From NCBI RefSeq assembly GCF_023349125.1, contig NZ_JAKIKT010000002.1, positions 186,001 through 250,000 on the forward strand: 64,000 bases of DNA, in the 5' to 3' direction. Of this stretch, positions 47,132 through 57,968 are shown piece by piece. The position numbers were made by a program, and so were the translations under genes. Numbering within the stretch: position 1 is the stretch's first letter; each line of letters begins with the position of its first letter. The DNA comes from Shewanella corallii. Its GTDB lineage: Bacteria > Pseudomonadota > Gammaproteobacteria > Enterobacterales > Shewanellaceae. Under the pieces are notes generated by a model. The model saw only the letters and a program-made list of their open reading frames with translations, was not told the DNA's origin and did not search any database.

Positions 47132-47869
47132 CTACTCGCCGCGACGTCCTTCCAACATCAGGGTTTTCATATCCCTTACCGCTTTTTCCAATCCGTCAAT
47201 CGCTGCACGGGCAACAATGGCATGACCGATATTGAGCTCATACAACTCTGGAATCGCGGCAACCGCTTTGACATTGTGATAGTGAAGTCCGTGCCCGGCA
47301 TTAACTACCAGTCCCTGACCGTGGGCATAAGCCGCCATGGTTTTAATGCGCTCCAGCTCTTTTGCCTGGGTAGCGTCATCAGTGGCATCGGCGTAACAGC
47401 CTGTATGAATTTCGATATAGGGCGCACCGACTTCCACAGTGGCATCAATCTGAGTTTTATCTGCATCGATAAACAGAGACACTTTGATGCCTTCTGCTGC
47501 CAGTCTAGCGACAGCAGCTTTAATCTTGTTCTTCTGACCGGCGACATCCAGTCCACCCTCTGTGGTCAACTCCTGACGTTTTTCGGGCACCAGACATACG
47601 TATGTTGGCTTGAGTTCACAGGCGATATCCAACATCTCGTCAGTCACCGCGCACTCAAAGTTCATTCTGGTTTTCAGGGTCTTTGCCAGCAGGTAAACAT
47701 CTCTGTCCTGGATATGGCGTCTGTCTTCGCGAAGGTGAATCGTAATGCCATCGGCACCGGCATGCTCTGCGACTGCTGCAGCGTGCACAGGGTCCGGATA
47801 GTTGGTGCCCCTCGCCTGACGCAAGGTGGCGATATGATCTATGTTAACTCCGAGCAAAATACCGCTCAT
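47132..47869 (-). CDS. pdxJ: Pyridoxine 5'-phosphate synthase
   Basis: Ring-closing step of vitamin B6 synthesis. 245 residues; [27 protein letters not shown] at the start, [16 protein letters not shown] near 39-54, [15 protein letters not shown] near 91-105, and HTGCYAD and [10 protein letters not shown] motifs further on. The ATG at 47869 is preceded by AAAGGAGA; the open frame begins upstream with TTG at 47887 but that is inside the Shine-Dalgarno region. In the conserved era-recO-pdxJ-acpS order. Confidence 0.97.
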   Translation of the reverse strand: MSGILLGVNIDHIATLRQARGTNYPDPVHAAAVAEHAGADGITIHLREDRRHIQDRDVYLLAKTLKTRMNFECAVTDEMLDIACELKPTYVCLVPEKRQELTTEGGLDVAGQKNKIKAAVARLAAEGIKVSLFIDADKTQIDATVEVGAPYIEIHTGCYADATDDATQAKELERIKTMAAYAHGQGLVVNAGHGLHYHNVKAVAAIPELYELNIGHAIVARAAIDGLEKAVRDMKTLMLEGRRGE

Positions 47870-47945
47870 TCCGGTTCTCCTTTCCAACTGGAACGCTGAT
47901 TTAATTGGCGGTTATTGTACTCATACAGAAGGAAAAGAGTAACTG

Positions 47946-48644
47946 TTACGACAGGTTGGAGTTCACCGAAGAGTGATTGGCAGCAAACAATGCCCGGCTG
48001 AGCAAGGGCTTCTCGCCAAGCAGGGGCTGCAGCAGTATCCGCATCAGGCCTTTGGCGGCTGGCAGATCTTCCTCAATCAGGCTGCCCTGAGCGAATCTTT
48101 GCAGACCCGCGCCGGACCAAATCCGAATCTTTCCCGCACCATCAGCTATGGGCCAGAATCCCTGCTCCACCAGATATTGATAATTCAATGTGGCTTCAAT
48201 CTCTTTGCCGTGACCGTCATGCTCAAGGGATGGCATGGCACCCAGCTCTTTCAGCAACGCCATTTCAACGTAGCGCAGCTGCGCCTCACCAAACTCCCGC
48301 GCCAACGCCATCAACGCCTTGTGATAACAGATGAATAGAGTCTCTCCGCCATGCTGCAAGGTCCGGATCATTAACTCGTTAAGATAGATACCTGCATAAA
48401 GGCTTTTCCCCGTCAGCGGGATGGCAGGTGACATGGGCTCGACCAGGGTCATGGTCTTGAGCTCACTGCGTCCGGTCAGGGAAAAAATCAGAGGTTGAAA
48501 GGGTTGGATAATGCTTTTGAGATTGCGTTTGCCGCTGCCCACACGGACAACGGCATCGACACGCCCTAAACCATCGACCAGCAGATTAGCAATAACGCTG
48601 GTCTCACGATAGGGGCGGGAATGCAGGACATAGCCTCTTTCCAT
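47946..48644 (-). CDS. recO: DNA repair protein RecO
   Basis: RecF-pathway recombination mediator that loads RecA on SSB-coated DNA. 232 residues; the N-terminal OB fold starts GYVLHSRPYRETSVIANLL and the central region contains LYAGIYLNELMIRTL. Length matches E. coli (242). 21 bp downstream of era. Confidence 0.94.
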   Translation of the reverse strand: MERGYVLHSRPYRETSVIANLLVDGLGRVDAVVRVGSGKRNLKSIIQPFQPLIFSLTGRSELKTMTLVEPMSPAIPLTGKSLYAGIYLNELMIRTLQHGGETLFICYHKALMALAREFGEAQLRYVEMALLKELGAMPSLEHDGHGKEIEATLNYQYLVEQGFWPIADGAGKIRIWSGAGLQRFAQGSLIEEDLPAAKGLMRILLQPLLGEKPLLSRALFAANHSSVNSNLS

Positions 48645-48665
48645 ATGCTGTGTCCCGATGGCTAA

Positions 48666-49682
48666 TCAGTCTTCGCCATAACCGAGACTGCGCAGGGCGC
48701 GCTCGTCATCGGCCCAGCCTGACTTAACCTTAACCCAGACCTCCAGGAACACCTTATTGTCAAACAGGCGCTCCATGTCTTTACGGGCTTCGGTGGCGAT
48801 CGTACGAATGCGTTCGCCTTTGTTACCAATCACCATGCGCTTCTGACCGGTACGTTCAACCAGGATCAGGGCGTTTATCTGATAAACACCATTTTCCATC
48901 ATCTTGAACTGCTCGATCTCCACAGTAGCATCGTAAGGTAGCTCATCGCCGAGAAAACGCATCAGTTTTTCACGGACGATCTCAGACGCCATAAAACGCT
49001 GGGAACGGTCGGTGACATAATCTTCAGGGAAATAGAATGGGCACTCAGGCAAAGTTTCGGTCGCCAATTCCATAATCCGCTGAACATTGGTTCCCTGTTT
49101 GGCAGAAATCGGCAGGATCTCATCAAACGGAAACTTCTTTGATACCTCTTCCAGATAAGGGAACAGCGCCTCCTTATCCTTCAGGTGATCTACTTTGTTG
49201 ATGGCCAGTACAGTCAGGCGCTCATCCGCTCCACGGCGCAACTTATTCAGCACCATGTCTTCGTCAGCAGTCCAAGTCATACCGTCAACCACGAAGACCA
49301 CCATGGACACATCTGCCAGAGAGCTGGCAGCGGCACGGTTCATCAATCGGTTAATGGCACGCTTCTCTTCAATGTGCAGACCCGGCGTATCCACAAACAC
49401 TATCTGGCGAGGGCCTTCAGTGTGGATCCCCATAATGCGGTGACGTGTGGTTTGTGGTTTGCGGGAGGTAATACTCAGCTTCTGACCCAACAAGCGGTTC
49501 AGCAGAGTCGATTTACCGACATTTGGGCGACCAACAATGGCCACCATACCGCAGTAGGTGACCTCGTACTGGGGCGCGTTGCCCTGGTTCATCCTTGCCA
49601 GCAGTTCATCCAGTGAAGGCTCATTGGCTTCCACTTCCGGCAGCTCCGTGTCCGGTTGCTTTGGCAAGTCTTTATCACTCAT
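48666..49682 (-). CDS. era: GTPase Era
   Basis: 16S rRNA-binding GTPase for 30S assembly. 338 residues: an acidic, low-complexity N-terminal extension (1-40), then the GTPase with GRPNVGKST (51-59), DTPGLH and NKVD, and the KH domain with [18 protein letters not shown] near the C-terminus. E. coli Era is 301 residues, so the extension of about 36 is the difference. The ATG overlaps the TGA of rnc (ATGA at 49679-49682), so translation is coupled. If the start were internal, the acidic extension would not be translated; the overlapping ATG argues that it is. Confidence 0.96.
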   Translation of the reverse strand: MSDKDLPKQPDTELPEVEANEPSLDELLARMNQGNAPQYEVTYCGMVAIVGRPNVGKSTLLNRLLGQKLSITSRKPQTTRHRIMGIHTEGPRQIVFVDTPGLHIEEKRAINRLMNRAAASSLADVSMVVFVVDGMTWTADEDMVLNKLRRGADERLTVLAINKVDHLKDKEALFPYLEEVSKKFPFDEILPISAKQGTNVQRIMELATETLPECPFYFPEDYVTDRSQRFMASEIVREKLMRFLGDELPYDATVEIEQFKMMENGVYQINALILVERTGQKRMVIGNKGERIRTIATEARKDMERLFDNKVFLEVWVKVKSGWADDERALRSLGYGED

Positions 49683-50359
49683 TTCTTCAATAACTCCAGC
49701 ACCTGGGCAGCCGCCATTTGTTCGGCTTTACGGCGGGAACTGCCCACACCGATAACAGCTTGATTCATATCGCTTACCCGGCACTCTACGGTAAATGTCT
49801 GGTCATGGGCTTCGCCCTCAACCTTCACCACCTGATAGTCAGGCAGTGGCTTTTTAAATCCCTGCAGATGTTCCTGCAGTTGGGTTTTGGCGTCCTTCTG
49901 ATTGACCCCAGGTTGGATCTCTTTCAGGCGCACTTCATACCAGGCCAGCAGCAGTGCACGGCTGGTTTCAAGATCTGAGTCCAGATAAGCAGCACCAATA
50001 ATCGCTTCCACCGCATCGGCCAGAATAGACTCACGGCGATGACCACCGCTTTTCAGTTCACCCGGGCCCAGATGCAGGTACTCGCCCAGTTTAAATTCCT
50101 GGGCAATTTTCGCCAGAGTATCACCGCGAACCAGAGTGGCACGCATACGGCTCAAATCACCTTCAGTAGCCTTTGGAAACTGGTGATACAGGGCATCTGA
50201 GATCACAATAGATAGAATTGAATCGCCGAGAAACTCCAGGCGTTCATTGTGTTTGTTGGCCGCGCTTCTGTGGGTCAGCGCCTGGGTCAACAACTCCATA
50301 TTGTTGAATTGATAACCCAGAATACGACACAGACGTGGCAAATTTTTAATCGGTTCCAT
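49679..50359 (-). CDS. rnc: Ribonuclease III
   Basis: Double-stranded RNA endonuclease for rRNA and mRNA processing. 226 residues, same as E. coli. RNase III signature [10 protein letters not shown] at 38-47 with catalytic E42 and D46, second acidic site DAVEAIIGA near 115-123, and a C-terminal dsRBD (about 155-225, ending [19 protein letters not shown]). It lies 5 bp after lepB and overlaps era. Confidence 0.97.
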   Translation of the reverse strand: MEPIKNLPRLCRILGYQFNNMELLTQALTHRSAANKHNERLEFLGDSILSIVISDALYHQFPKATEGDLSRMRATLVRGDTLAKIAQEFKLGEYLHLGPGELKSGGHRRESILADAVEAIIGAAYLDSDLETSRALLLAWYEVRLKEIQPGVNQKDAKTQLQEHLQGFKKPLPDYQVVKVEGEAHDQTFTVECRVSDMNQAVIGVGSSRRKAEQMAAAQVLELLKK

Positions 50360-50364
50360 AATGC

Positions 50365-51276
50365 TTAATGAATTGCACCAATACGGTTAAATCTTACACC
50401 TGATGGGATCCAGGTTGGCAGTAGATCTGAAGGCTGACGATCAAACTCAAAGCTGATCCAGATAGCCACAGCTTTACCCACCAGATTCGCCTCGGGAACA
50501 AAGCCCCAGAAGCGACTGTCGCGGCTGTTATCACGGTTATCACCCAGCACAAAATACTGGCCTTCCGGCACAATCCATTCTCCCGCAGGGAGATCACCCT
50601 GACGGTAGAAGAACTGCTTCATTTCGCTGCGCGCAGGGTTGATCAGTATGTCATGGGTCACATCGCCCAGTTGCTCTTTATATCTCAGCAACGGGATACC
50701 GTCCTGAACAAACTCACCGCGGTTAACTTCAGCACGCTCCACCAGTTGTGGGCCAGTGCAATCACTGCCCGCCTCGCACTTGGGCTGAATCCACAGCTGC
50801 TTGTTGCGATATATCACCTTATCAGCTGGCAAACCCACAACTCGCTTGATGTAATCAACCTTAGGGTCTTCCGGGTACTTAAATACCGCGACATCGCCGC
50901 GCTCGGGCTCACCGGTTTCTACCAGTTTGCTCCTCCACACGGGATCACGCAAACCATAGCTGAACTTTTCAACCAGAATGAAATCGCCTACCAACAGGGT
51001 TGGCATCATAGAGCCGGATGGGATCTGAAACGGCTCATAAATAAAAGAGCGCAAAACCATCACAAACGCGATAACAGGGAATACCGAGTGAGCGGTTTCC
51101 ACCACAGTGGACTCTCTCAGCATATTTTCTCTGGCTTCTTCTGTTACTGTGCCACCCGCTTCTGCCAGTGCCAGCTTCTCACGGCGCTTGGGAGCCAGAA
51201 ACAGCACGTCATAGAGCCAGATAAGCCCGGTAGCCAAAGTGGCCACGACCAGAATAATTGAAAAATAGGCCGCCAT
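50365..51276 (-). CDS. lepB: Signal peptidase I
   Basis: Membrane serine protease that removes secretory signal peptides. 303 residues with two N-terminal membrane helices (about 3-23 and 62-78), catalytic S89 in [10 protein letters not shown] and general base K144 in [10 protein letters not shown], and the [16 protein letters not shown] motif near 245-260. Two cysteines in the periplasmic loop (EAGSDCTG region) may form a disulfide. It is 207 bp after lepA. Confidence 0.96.
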   Translation of the reverse strand: MAAYFSIILVVATLATGLIWLYDVLFLAPKRREKLALAEAGGTVTEEARENMLRESTVVETAHSVFPVIAFVMVLRSFIYEPFQIPSGSMMPTLLVGDFILVEKFSYGLRDPVWRSKLVETGEPERGDVAVFKYPEDPKVDYIKRVVGLPADKVIYRNKQLWIQPKCEAGSDCTGPQLVERAEVNRGEFVQDGIPLLRYKEQLGDVTHDILINPARSEMKQFFYRQGDLPAGEWIVPEGQYFVLGDNRDNSRDSRFWGFVPEANLVGKAVAIWISFEFDRQPSDLLPTWIPSGVRFNRIGAIH

Positions 51277-51449
51277 ACTTAGAGTTTACTCCTGCCTTGA
51301 AAATACGGGTCACCCTTGACCCACTATCGGCAATATACCAATTGCATTAGACAGTTATCATTCAGGAATTTGTCTGATTAGGCAAAACCGAAACAACAAT
51401 CCAATGCTATTGGTATCAGTTGACCCGGTTATTCAGGCCAACTAACCAA

Positions 51450-51470
51450 AGCGCCGCTTATCGCGGCGCT
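51450..51470 (-). terminator. Hairpin downstream of lepA
   Basis: AGCGCCGC (51450-51457) pairs with GCGGCGCT (51463-51470). The minus-strand tail is only TTTGG, so it is a weak terminator or attenuating structure between lepA and lepB. Confidence 0.45.
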
Positions 51471-51483
51471 ATTCTTTTAAGCA

Positions 51484-53280
51484 TCAATCGTTCAGCTTAA
51501 GTACCGCCAGGAAGGCCTCCTGAGGCACCTCCACGTTACCCAGCTGCTTCATGCGCTTCTTACCTTCTTTCTGCTTCTGCAGCAGTTTCTTCTTACGGGA
51601 TACGTCACCACCATAACACTTGGCGGTTACGTCCTTACGAAGAGCTTTCACTGTGGAGCGAGCCACAATCTGACTTCCCACAGCCGCCTGAATGGCGATA
51701 TCAAACATCTGCCGTGGGATCAGTTCTTTCATCTTATCCACCAGAGCAATACCCTTGTGACGGATATTGGAGCGGTGAATAATCATCGCCAGCGCGTCAA
51801 CGCGGTCACCATTGATCAGTACGTCCAGGCGCACCATATCTGCAGGCTCAAAGCGGATAAAGTTGTATTCCAAAGACGCATATCCGCGACTGGTTGACTT
51901 CAGACGGTCGAAGAAATCCATTACCACTTCTGCTGCCGGGATATCATAGGTCAGCGCAACCTGGTTACCGTGATAAACCATGTTCTTCTGTACGCCACGC
52001 TTCTCAACACACAGTGTAATAACGTTACCCAGATACTCTTTAGGCACCAGAATATTGGCTTCAACGATAGGCTCGCGCATCTCTTCAACATAGTTCAGCG
52101 CAGGCAGATCTGAAGGGTTATCAACGTAAACCGTCTCACCATTGGTCAGCAGCACTTCGTATTCCACGGTTGGTGCTGTGGTGATCAGGTCCAGATTGTA
52201 TTCACGCTCCAGACGCTCCTGAATGATCTCCATGTGCAGTAGACCCAGGTAACCGATACGGAAACCGAAGCCCAGTGCGGAAGAAGTTTCAGGCTCAAAC
52301 TGCAAAGACGCATCGTTCAGGCTCAGCTTGTTCAGTGCGTCACGGAAGTTTTCATAGTCGTCGGTAGAGATGGTGAATACACCGGCATATACCTGAGGCT
52401 TGGCCTTTTTAAAACCAGGCAGTGGCTTATCAGCACCATGTTTGGCATGAGTCAGGGTGTCACCTACGGGTGCGCCGTGGATCTCTTTGATACCGGCAAT
52501 CACATAGCCTACTTCACCTGTTTTCAGCTCGTCCTTGTCTTTCTTCTTCGGAGTGAAGATACCGACACGGTCAGCGTTGTAGGTCTGGCCTGTGCTCATC
52601 ACCTTGAACTTGTCACCCTTCTTCAGGCTACCGTGCTTGATGCGCACCAGAGACACAACACCCAGGTAAGAGTCGAACCAGGAGTCAATAATCAACGCCT
52701 GCAGAGGGGCTTCAGTATCACCTTCAGGAGCCGGGATCTGAGCAACGATGGTTTCCAATACATCTTCAACACCGATACCTGTCTTGGCTGAACAGCGAAC
52801 AGCATCCTGGGCTTCGATGCCCACGATATCTTCGATTTCCGCCGCAACGCGCTCAGGCTCAGCCTGAGGCAGGTCAATCTTGTTAAGTACAGGAACCACT
52901 TCCAGGTCCATGTCCAGTGCGGTATAGCAGTTTGCCAGCGTCTGAGCTTCTACACCCTGACCGGCATCCACTACCAACAGCGCACCCTCACAGGCCGCCA
53001 GCGAGCGGGATACTTCATAAGAGAAGTCCACGTGGCCCGGAGTATCAATAAAGTTCAACTGGTAGGTTTCACCATCTTTGGCCTGGTAATCCAGAGTCAC
53101 ACTCTGGGCTTTGATGGTAATGCCGCGCTCACGCTCCAGATCCATAGAATCGAGCACCTGCTGCGCCATTTCACGGTCGGTCAGGCCACCGCACACCTGG
53201 ATAAGACGATCCGACAGGGTCGACTTACCATGGTCGATATGAGCAATAATCGAAAAATTTCGAATATTCTTGTTAATCAT
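51484..53280 (-). CDS. lepA: Elongation factor 4 (LepA back-translocase)
   Basis: Translational GTPase affecting initiation and translocation under ionic stress. 598 residues, matching E. coli (599). GTPase motifs AHIDHGKST (13-21), DTPGHVDF and NKIDLP; C-terminal LepA-specific domain with [21 protein letters not shown]. The ATG at 53280 gives the family N-terminus ([11 protein letters not shown]); the open frame extends to 53331 without support. Confidence 0.98.
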   Translation of the reverse strand: MINKNIRNFSIIAHIDHGKSTLSDRLIQVCGGLTDREMAQQVLDSMDLERERGITIKAQSVTLDYQAKDGETYQLNFIDTPGHVDFSYEVSRSLAACEGALLVVDAGQGVEAQTLANCYTALDMDLEVVPVLNKIDLPQAEPERVAAEIEDIVGIEAQDAVRCSAKTGIGVEDVLETIVAQIPAPEGDTEAPLQALIIDSWFDSYLGVVSLVRIKHGSLKKGDKFKVMSTGQTYNADRVGIFTPKKKDKDELKTGEVGYVIAGIKEIHGAPVGDTLTHAKHGADKPLPGFKKAKPQVYAGVFTISTDDYENFRDALNKLSLNDASLQFEPETSSALGFGFRIGYLGLLHMEIIQERLEREYNLDLITTAPTVEYEVLLTNGETVYVDNPSDLPALNYVEEMREPIVEANILVPKEYLGNVITLCVEKRGVQKNMVYHGNQVALTYDIPAAEVVMDFFDRLKSTSRGYASLEYNFIRFEPADMVRLDVLINGDRVDALAMIIHRSNIRHKGIALVDKMKELIPRQMFDIAIQAAVGSQIVARSTVKALRKDVTAKCYGGDVSRKKKLLQKQKEGKKRMKQLGNVEVPQEAFLAVLKLND

Positions 53281-53544
53281 GGACTTCTTTTCACTCAAAT
53301 TGAAAGTCTCGGGCCTTGCTCTCAGTGTCACTGCGCTTGAAGGACAGCTTCTTCACCCGGAATAAAATCAGCTTGAAAATCAATTAGTTTCATTTTCAAA
53401 ACCGCTATTCAAATTACTCCGTACCGCTGCAAAGGCTGAGCTGAAAAATGGATTCTGTATAAAGGTGCGAAATTGTACCTGATTAGGGTAGCAATACCAA
53501 TCACATTCAATGCAGCCGGTATCGCTCCTTGATAGCAGATGAGT

Positions 53545-54012
53545 TCAGGCGCTCTGGCCTGTAACCTGTTTACCCAGGTAGGAGAGAATAATGGGTTGCG
53601 CCTGAGCTTCCAGAGATCTGGCCTGACGCTTACCCAGCCACCAACAGACAAAGCCACCGGTAAGGCCTCCAGCCATGGCCAGGGCGTTGGCATTAAGGCC
53701 CAATTGCCCCCCTATCACCTGCCCGAGTAAGCCGCCGCTCAGAAGACCAAAAAGAGGCAGTAAATAGACCAGCGCCGCAGACTTGAGTACCACTGATTCG
53801 GGTAACCCCAGTTTCAGCAGGTCCCCCACCTCATAACGCCTGTCAGCGGGCACAGCAAACTGTTGCAGTTTGGCCGAAAAAGCTTTGGCAACTGAGCCTG
53901 TGCCGCAATTGTCGCTGTTATCACAATGATTGCAGGCAGACTGCATTTCGACTTCAACCAATACCCAATCCGGACTGTCCTGGCCAATGACTCTGGCCTT
54001 TTGCTCCATCAT
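53545..54012 (-). CDS. rseC: SoxR-reducing / sigmaE regulatory protein RseC
   Basis: 155-residue inner-membrane protein of the RseC/MucC family. N-terminal cysteines C27, C30 and C36 (SACNHCDNSDNCGTG) are typical iron-sulfur ligand candidates; two membrane helices lie near 78-100 and 105-125. In E. coli it positively modulates sigmaE and belongs to the SoxR-reducing system. The ATG overlaps the rseB TGA (ATGA at 54009-54012), so it is coupled to rseB. A further gap of about 264 bp separates it from lepA. Confidence 0.92.
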   Translation of the reverse strand: MMEQKARVIGQDSPDWVLVEVEMQSACNHCDNSDNCGTGSVAKAFSAKLQQFAVPADRRYEVGDLLKLGLPESVVLKSAALVYLLPLFGLLSGGLLGQVIGGQLGLNANALAMAGGLTGGFVCWWLGKRQARSLEAQAQPIILSYLGKQVTGQSA

Positions 54013-54953
54013 GGCTGGGAATCCAGTCTAAGGCTGTCGGCGATACGCTTAAGTGTCTCGGGTGGTAACTTGCCCATGACCACAATTTCAGCATTGCCAC
54101 GGTTTTCAGTCACCAAAGACAGGCCACTGCGGGTGATCAATTCCTCAGGCAGCGGGGTTTCAGATGCCCGGGCAACATACACAGAGACATTAACCAGGCC
54201 ATCTGTCAGCGCCACATACTCTACCGCTTCCTGGCTGCCGATAAGGCGGTGGTGATCGCGCACCATTACCTCGAAGCCCTCAGGTAACCAGCTGAACTTC
54301 CAGTTTTGGCCATCGGCACGTTCAGCAGTGTTAATCACCGCAGGCCACTCCTGTTCAGCAGCTTCCTGCAACAGGGCCGGAGGAGCCTGCAGCACAATCA
54401 ACTCCACAGCCATAATCTGCTCTACCAACTGCTTTTCGTCGGTGATCAGGTCATATCGCAGCGGCAGGAAACTCTCCATATCCACCCAAACCTGATGGGA
54501 GTAGCGAGTGCTATCCTTGGGAATAATTCGGATCATCTGTCCGGGTCTGCCGGCAATGCGACTGCGACCTCCGAGAACAAACTCATAGCCGCGCTCCAAC
54601 TTACTTATCTCATCAGAGAAAGCAGCTGGCCAAACGCCCTGTATTCTTGACGCCAATACGCTGTATGCGGGCTGGTCATGTTCCAGAAAAGTCACGGTAT
54701 TGCCAACACGCACCGCGTTCTTTGGAGGACCATTCAGGTGCTCCAGAAAGGCGACTTCCTTCTCGTCGACTTTGCCGTGGAGATAGACAAGTGGTCGAAT
54801 ATGGTCAGCTTGGAGGTGAATAAGAGAAACTTTGAATTGTTGTTGCTTCAGCCCTTCGCTCATATGCTCAAGCCAGGCTTTGGCAGAAAGCTCCTGTTGC
54901 TGAGCTGCCGCCGGGAAGGCGGCAATCAACAGAGCCAGCAGAAAAGTACGCAA
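54009..54953 (-). CDS. rseB: Sigma-E factor regulatory protein RseB
   Basis: Periplasmic sensor that binds RseA and shields it from DegS; released by lipopolysaccharide or unfolded porins. 314 residues with a signal peptide (1-17, MRTFLLALLIAAFPAAA), MucB/RseB N-terminal LolA-like domain (about 22-200) and a small C-terminal domain (about 210-314). Located between rseA (13 bp gap) and rseC (overlapping) in the rpoE operon. Confidence 0.95.
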   Translation of the reverse strand: MRTFLLALLIAAFPAAAQQQELSAKAWLEHMSEGLKQQQFKVSLIHLQADHIRPLVYLHGKVDEKEVAFLEHLNGPPKNAVRVGNTVTFLEHDQPAYSVLASRIQGVWPAAFSDEISKLERGYEFVLGGRSRIAGRPGQMIRIIPKDSTRYSHQVWVDMESFLPLRYDLITDEKQLVEQIMAVELIVLQAPPALLQEAAEQEWPAVINTAERADGQNWKFSWLPEGFEVMVRDHHRLIGSQEAVEYVALTDGLVNVSVYVARASETPLPEELITRSGLSLVTENRGNAEIVVMGKLPPETLKRIADSLRLDSQP

Positions 54954-54966
54954 GCGGCTTCCTTAA

Positions 54967-55569
54967 TCAGTGTTGGTGTTCCGGCATAATATCAGCGCTG
55001 TTATCGAGCGCCACGCCTGAATTCAATCTTTGCTGCAGCATGTGGTCCTGAATATAGGTATTGAGACGACGACGCTGCTCATAAACCTGCTCATTACTGT
55101 TACCGGACTGAACCTGCTGAACCGGGCCAGTTTGCAAGCTAACCGGAGATGCTGTACCAACTAGAGGACGGGTCGACAGCACAGACATTGGCTCCTGCTC
55201 AGGGCCTTGCTGTTGGTAGTTCTGCACACCGATAACAGCAACCAGCGCAACACTGGCAGCAATAGCATACTGTCCAAATTGCTTGAACAGAGGAACCACA
55301 TTACCCCTGGGCTTATCAACCTCTGCTTTGGCAGTCACCTGAATGTTTGGCGCGACGATAGCGGGCTCATCATCTATGGCCTGAGCAATACGCGCTGATA
55401 AATCCAGATTGATTGTATCAGGTAACTCCCCACGCATGGCATCACCTATCATGTGATAGTTACGCCACTTATCGTGAGAACCTTTGTCGGCTGCCAGATC
55501 TGCCATAGCCTGTCCTTCGACTTCGCCATCTACTGCAGCAGATACCCACTCCTGACCTAATTTATCCAT
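54967..55569 (-). CDS. rseA: Anti-sigma-E factor RseA
   Basis: 200-residue inner-membrane anti-sigma factor. The N-terminal cytoplasmic domain (MDKLGQEWVSAAVDGE ... WRNYHMIGDAMRGELP) binds sigmaE; a single membrane helix is about 101-116 (YAIAASVALVAVIGV); the periplasmic part is the target of DegS/RseP proteolysis. Length and layout fit the family. Immediately after rpoE and before rseB. Confidence 0.95.
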   Translation of the reverse strand: MDKLGQEWVSAAVDGEVEGQAMADLAADKGSHDKWRNYHMIGDAMRGELPDTINLDLSARIAQAIDDEPAIVAPNIQVTAKAEVDKPRGNVVPLFKQFGQYAIAASVALVAVIGVQNYQQQGPEQEPMSVLSTRPLVGTASPVSLQTGPVQQVQSGNSNEQVYEQRRRLNTYIQDHMLQQRLNSGVALDNSADIMPEHQH

Positions 55570-55590
55570 TGTGCACCTGTTTGCTCATTA

Positions 55591-56169
55591 TCAATTTTCC
55601 AGCAACGGCTGGAGCTTTTTGTCTATCGCCTCCCGGGCGCGGAATATACGCGAACGTACAGTACCCACCGGGGAGTCCATTACTTTGGCAATATCCTCAT
55701 AGCTCATTCCGTCCAGCTCACGCAGGGTGATTGCCATTCTTAATTCTTCCGGCAGTGTTTCCAGCGTTTCAAACACCACCGCCCTGATTTCGTCCGACAA
55801 CATCAGGCGCTCCGGAGAGTCCACCTCACGTAATGCGTCGGCACCTTCATAATATTCGGCTTCTTCTGCATCCACATCGTTGGCCGGGGCTCTTCTCCCC
55901 TGCGCCGCCAGATGGTTCTTGGCGGTATTAACCGCAATCCGGTACAGCCAGGTATAAAACGCACTTTCGCCCCTGAAGTTGGGAAGTGCCCGGTAAGCCT
56001 TGATAAACGCTTCCTGTGCCACGTCGGCCACATCGGCTTGATTCCGGATATATCTGGCAATCAGGTTAATGACTTTCCCCTGATACTTCTGCACCAGCAG
56101 ATTGAACGCATTTTTATCGCCGCGCTGCACTCTCTCTACGAGTTGCAGATCACTGTTTTGTCCACTCAT
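55591..56169 (-). CDS. rpoE: RNA polymerase sigma-E factor
   Basis: ECF sigma factor for envelope stress. 192 residues with region 2 (about 15-90, DVAQEAFIKAYRAL and RGESAFYTWLYRIAVNTAKNHL) and region 4 (about 130-185, LPEELRMAITLRELDGMSYEDIAKVMDSPVGTVRSRIFRAR). Near-identical to E. coli RpoE in these motifs. A sigmaE-type promoter lies upstream, indicating autoregulation. Divergent from nadB. Confidence 0.98.
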   Translation of the reverse strand: MSGQNSDLQLVERVQRGDKNAFNLLVQKYQGKVINLIARYIRNQADVADVAQEAFIKAYRALPNFRGESAFYTWLYRIAVNTAKNHLAAQGRRAPANDVDAEEAEYYEGADALREVDSPERLMLSDEIRAVVFETLETLPEELRMAITLRELDGMSYEDIAKVMDSPVGTVRSRIFRAREAIDKKLQPLLEN

Positions 56170-56231
56170 CCGAGCCGACTTCTCCCAATTAACTTACTGA
56201 TTTTCCAGTCGCTCGAATCTCATTCACTTAT

Positions 56232-56258
56232 GTAGACTGATGCCTTTTGAAAAAGTTC
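56232..56258 (-). promoter_or_regulatory. SigmaE-dependent promoter upstream of rpoE
   Basis: On the minus strand GAACTT (56258-56253), 16-bp spacer and TCTAC (56236-56232). This fits the sigmaE pattern GGAACTT-N16-TCTRA at most positions and sits about 63 bp before the ATG, as expected for autoregulation. Confidence 0.7.
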
Positions 56259-56340
56259 TGTAATGTTTTAAAAAATTTCGCGTCTTAGACTCAAAACATG
56301 GTTTACCATAGGCAAACCTTCAAAGCCATCATGATACCCG

Positions 56341-57951
56341 ATGAAACAAGCAGTTGAACACCAATCTGACCTGCTGGTAATTGGCAGTGGTGCCGCAGGC
56401 CTGACACTGGCACTGCATCTGGCCGAGAAAGCCAAGGTCATTTTGCTATCCAAAGGTCCTCTGTCAGAGGGCTCCACCTACTACGCCCAGGGCGGCATAG
56501 CCTCCGTCTTCAACGATGAAGAAGACACCATTGAGTCCCACGTAGCCGATACCCTGGTGGCAGGTGCCGGTTTGTGTGACGAAACAGTCGTTACCTATAC
56601 AGCAGCCAATGCCAAAGGTGCGATGCAGTGGCTGATTGACGCTGGTGTTGCCTTTGACAAAGAGGAAGGCTTCGCCAACGAAGATGAAGCGCCTTATCAC
56701 CTCACCCGCGAAGGTGGACACAGTCACAGACGCATTTTTCACTCTGCAGATGCCACCGGCAAAGCCGTGCAAATGACGTTGCAGGAAAGAGCATTGGCCC
56801 ACCCCAATATTAAAGTGCTTGAGCGCTATAATGCGATTGACCTGATTACCACCAGAAAACTGGGGCGCAGTGGTAACCGGGTAGTGGGTGCTTACGTATG
56901 GAACCGTGACCAGGAGCATGTGGAAACAGTGCGTGCCCGCTTTGTGGCCCTGGCTACAGGTGGCAGTTCCAAGGTATACCAGTACACATCCAACCCGGAT
57001 ATTGCCAGTGGTGATGGTATCGCCATGGCCTGGCGTGCCGGTTGCCGGGTGGCCAATATGGAATTCAATCAATTCCACCCCACCTGTCTGTACCACGCCG
57101 ATGCCCGTAACTTCCTGCTGACCGAAGCACTGCGCGGTGAAGGGGCGTATTTACGTCGCCCAGACGGCAGCCGCTTTATGCCGGAATTTGATGAACGTGC
57201 CGAGCTGGCACCGAGAGATATCGTTGCTCGCGCCATCGACTTTGAGATGAAGCGCCTGGGTGCAGACTGTGTCTATCTGGACATCAGCCACAAGCCGGAA
57301 GAGTTTGTTATTAAACACTTCCCGACGATATACCAGCGTTGTATTTCTCTTGGCATAGACATTACTAAAGAGCCTATTCCTGTGGTGCCGGCCGCACACT
57401 ATACCTGTGGTGGTGTAATGACAGATCTGCATGGCCAGACTGACCTCAACGGACTCTATGCCATTGGTGAAGTCGCTTATACTGGCCTCCACGGAGCCAA
57501 CCGTCTGGCCAGTAACTCGCTGCTGGAATGTCTGGTGTTTGCCCGGGCTGCCGCCGAGGACATTGAAAGCCTGTTGGGTAAGATCCCTATGCCGGGCCCT
57601 CTGCCTGCCTGGGATGAAAGCCAGGTGTGTGACTCAGATGAAGAGGTAGTGATTGCTCACAACTGGCATGAACTGCGTCTGTTTATGTGGGACTACGTAG
57701 GCATAGTACGTACCGACAAACGTTTGGAGCGGGCGCTGCGACGGGTGCAGTTGCTGCAGCAGGAGATCGATGAGTACTACTCAAATTTCCGCGTCAGTAA
57801 TAACCTTTTGGAGCTGCGTAACCTGGTTCAGGTCGCCGAGCTGATTATTCGCTGCGCCATGTCCCGCAAAGAAAGTCGCGGACTGCACTGCAATCTGGAC
57901 CATCCCGAGCAAAGCGACAATCCTCAACCGACCATACTTCAGCCGCAGTAA
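56341..57951 (+). CDS. nadB: L-aspartate oxidase
   Basis: FAD enzyme that converts aspartate to iminoaspartate in NAD synthesis. 536 residues (E. coli 540). FAD motif [13 protein letters not shown] near 13-25, [15 protein letters not shown] near 43-57, and the [14 protein letters not shown] [10 protein letters not shown] near 241-250; later [22 protein letters not shown] is typical of the flavoprotein family. Divergent from rpoE by about 170 bp, the E. coli arrangement. Confidence 0.97.
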   Translation: MKQAVEHQSDLLVIGSGAAGLTLALHLAEKAKVILLSKGPLSEGSTYYAQGGIASVFNDEEDTIESHVADTLVAGAGLCDETVVTYTAANAKGAMQWLIDAGVAFDKEEGFANEDEAPYHLTREGGHSHRRIFHSADATGKAVQMTLQERALAHPNIKVLERYNAIDLITTRKLGRSGNRVVGAYVWNRDQEHVETVRARFVALATGGSSKVYQYTSNPDIASGDGIAMAWRAGCRVANMEFNQFHPTCLYHADARNFLLTEALRGEGAYLRRPDGSRFMPEFDERAELAPRDIVARAIDFEMKRLGADCVYLDISHKPEEFVIKHFPTIYQRCISLGIDITKEPIPVVPAAHYTCGGVMTDLHGQTDLNGLYAIGEVAYTGLHGANRLASNSLLECLVFARAAAEDIESLLGKIPMPGPLPAWDESQVCDSDEEVVIAHNWHELRLFMWDYVGIVRTDKRLERALRRVQLLQQEIDEYYSNFRVSNNLLELRNLVQVAELIIRCAMSRKESRGLHCNLDHPEQSDNPQPTILQPQ

Positions 57952-57968
57952 TAGTGGCTTAAGGTTAT

